DNA of 14,661 bases from Aquificota bacterium (GTDB lineage Bacteria; Aquificota; Aquificia; Aquificales; Hydrogenothermaceae), in assembly GCA_013153795.1 (NCBI GenBank), contig JAADDV010000176.1:1-14661 (forward strand), in the 5' to 3' direction. Positions within the stretch are counted from its first letter, which is position 1. Each line of letters starts with the position of its first letter. The translations under genes and the position numbers were made by a program. The notes under the pieces are model-generated. The model did no database searches, was not told the DNA's origin, and saw only the letters and a program-made list of their open reading frames with translations. Of the stretch, positions 14,296-14,661 are shown piece after piece.

Positions 14296-14661
14296 ATGGA
14301 AAATAATATATCTCTTCGAGAATGGGTTCAAGAAAGCAAAATTTGGAAATTAAATAACTGGAAAGATTTTTTAGAAAAAAATCTAATTCCCTTTTATCAA
14401 AAGGCCTACAATCTCGAAATCTTTTTTAAATTTTTAGAAGAATTAAGTGGAAGAACTTCCATAGCTGATATAGAAGATGAAATATTAAGAAAAAAAGTAA
14501 AAGTTGCTATTTATGGTGGTATAAATCAAGGAAATCATAATAAATCTTTTGCAAAATTTATGTATGATATGTTTGGACTGACGGTAGAAAAATCATCCTC
14601 ATTTGAGGAAAGTATAAAAACTTATGAAAGGTTTGGAGAAAATGTAAAGCTTTCTATTAAT
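14296..14661 (+). CDS. Unrecognised protein, 5' part (runs off the window)
   Basis: An open frame of 122 codons from the ATG at 14296 to the window end, four bases after the def stop. It has no clear ribosome-binding site (an AAAGGT lies about 17 bases away), so it may depend on ribosomes leaving def. Upstream in the same frame there is no other start before a TAG. The protein begins MENNISLREWVQESKIWK and is hydrophilic and mostly helical by composition, with no signal peptide or membrane helix. A stretch LRKKVKVAIYGGINQGNHNK (64-83) has a short hydrophobic strand and a glycine-rich turn, but it is not a proper P-loop. I do not recognise a family. Its codon use is like that of its neighbours, so I believe it is a real gene. 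Confidence 0.7.
   Translation, partial: MENNISLREWVQESKIWKLNNWKDFLEKNLIPFYQKAYNLEIFFKFLEELSGRTSIADIEDEILRKKVKVAIYGGINQGNHNKSFAKFMYDMFGLTVEKSSSFEESIKTYERFGENVKLSIN

Overview
The window is a compact, AT-rich stretch of bacterial chromosome (about one third G+C by eye). It looks like a low-G+C thermophilic member of the Aquificota, perhaps close to Sulfurihydrogenibium. That placement is an inference. It rests on Lys/Glu/Ile-rich proteins and on a phosphoserine phosphatase that resembles, from memory, the metal-independent enzyme of Hydrogenobacter. No rRNA or other taxonomic marker is present. Nearly every gene is housekeeping. I see no transposase, integrase, phage gene or CRISPR array.

Layout. 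At 1-1239 (minus) lie the first codons of an exported or membrane protein and a WecA-type polyprenyl-phosphate sugar-1-phosphate transferase. At 1508-3140 (plus) lie a small secreted DUF302-like protein and dprA. The rpsO-pnp operon (5578 down to 3159, minus) converges on dprA, and one hairpin containing both stop codons separates them. At 5841-9134 (plus) is valS, enlarged by about 200 residues. Then follow tRNA-Asn, ppa, tRNA-Pro, tRNA-Arg and initiator tRNA-Met (9181-10388). On the minus strand from 12760 to 10443 is a run of yggS, a PspA-type phosphatase and a TIM-barrel gene broken by an in-frame TGA. Diverging from yggS, a tight plus-strand operon (12834 to the window end) holds gcvH, a two-ACT-domain GcvR-like gene, def and the first 122 codons of an unrecognised gene.

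How the genes relate. Translation is the main theme: valS, rpsO, def, four tRNAs, and ppa, which removes the pyrophosphate released in aminoacylation. S15 and PNPase form the classic ribosome and RNA-decay pair. The PspA-like enzyme makes serine, YggS maintains pyridoxal phosphate, and GcvH with the ACT protein concerns glycine and one-carbon metabolism, so 10.4-14.3 kb has a loose serine/glycine/PLP character, although the genes lie on two strands.

No convincing new multi-gene system is present. The points most worth checking are the insertion between the two zinc-ribbon cysteine pairs of ValRS, the single in-frame TGA in an otherwise intact TIM-barrel gene, a perfect 22-bp palindrome in the first codons of pnp, and two tRNA promoters whose -35 box contains the stop codon of the gene upstream.
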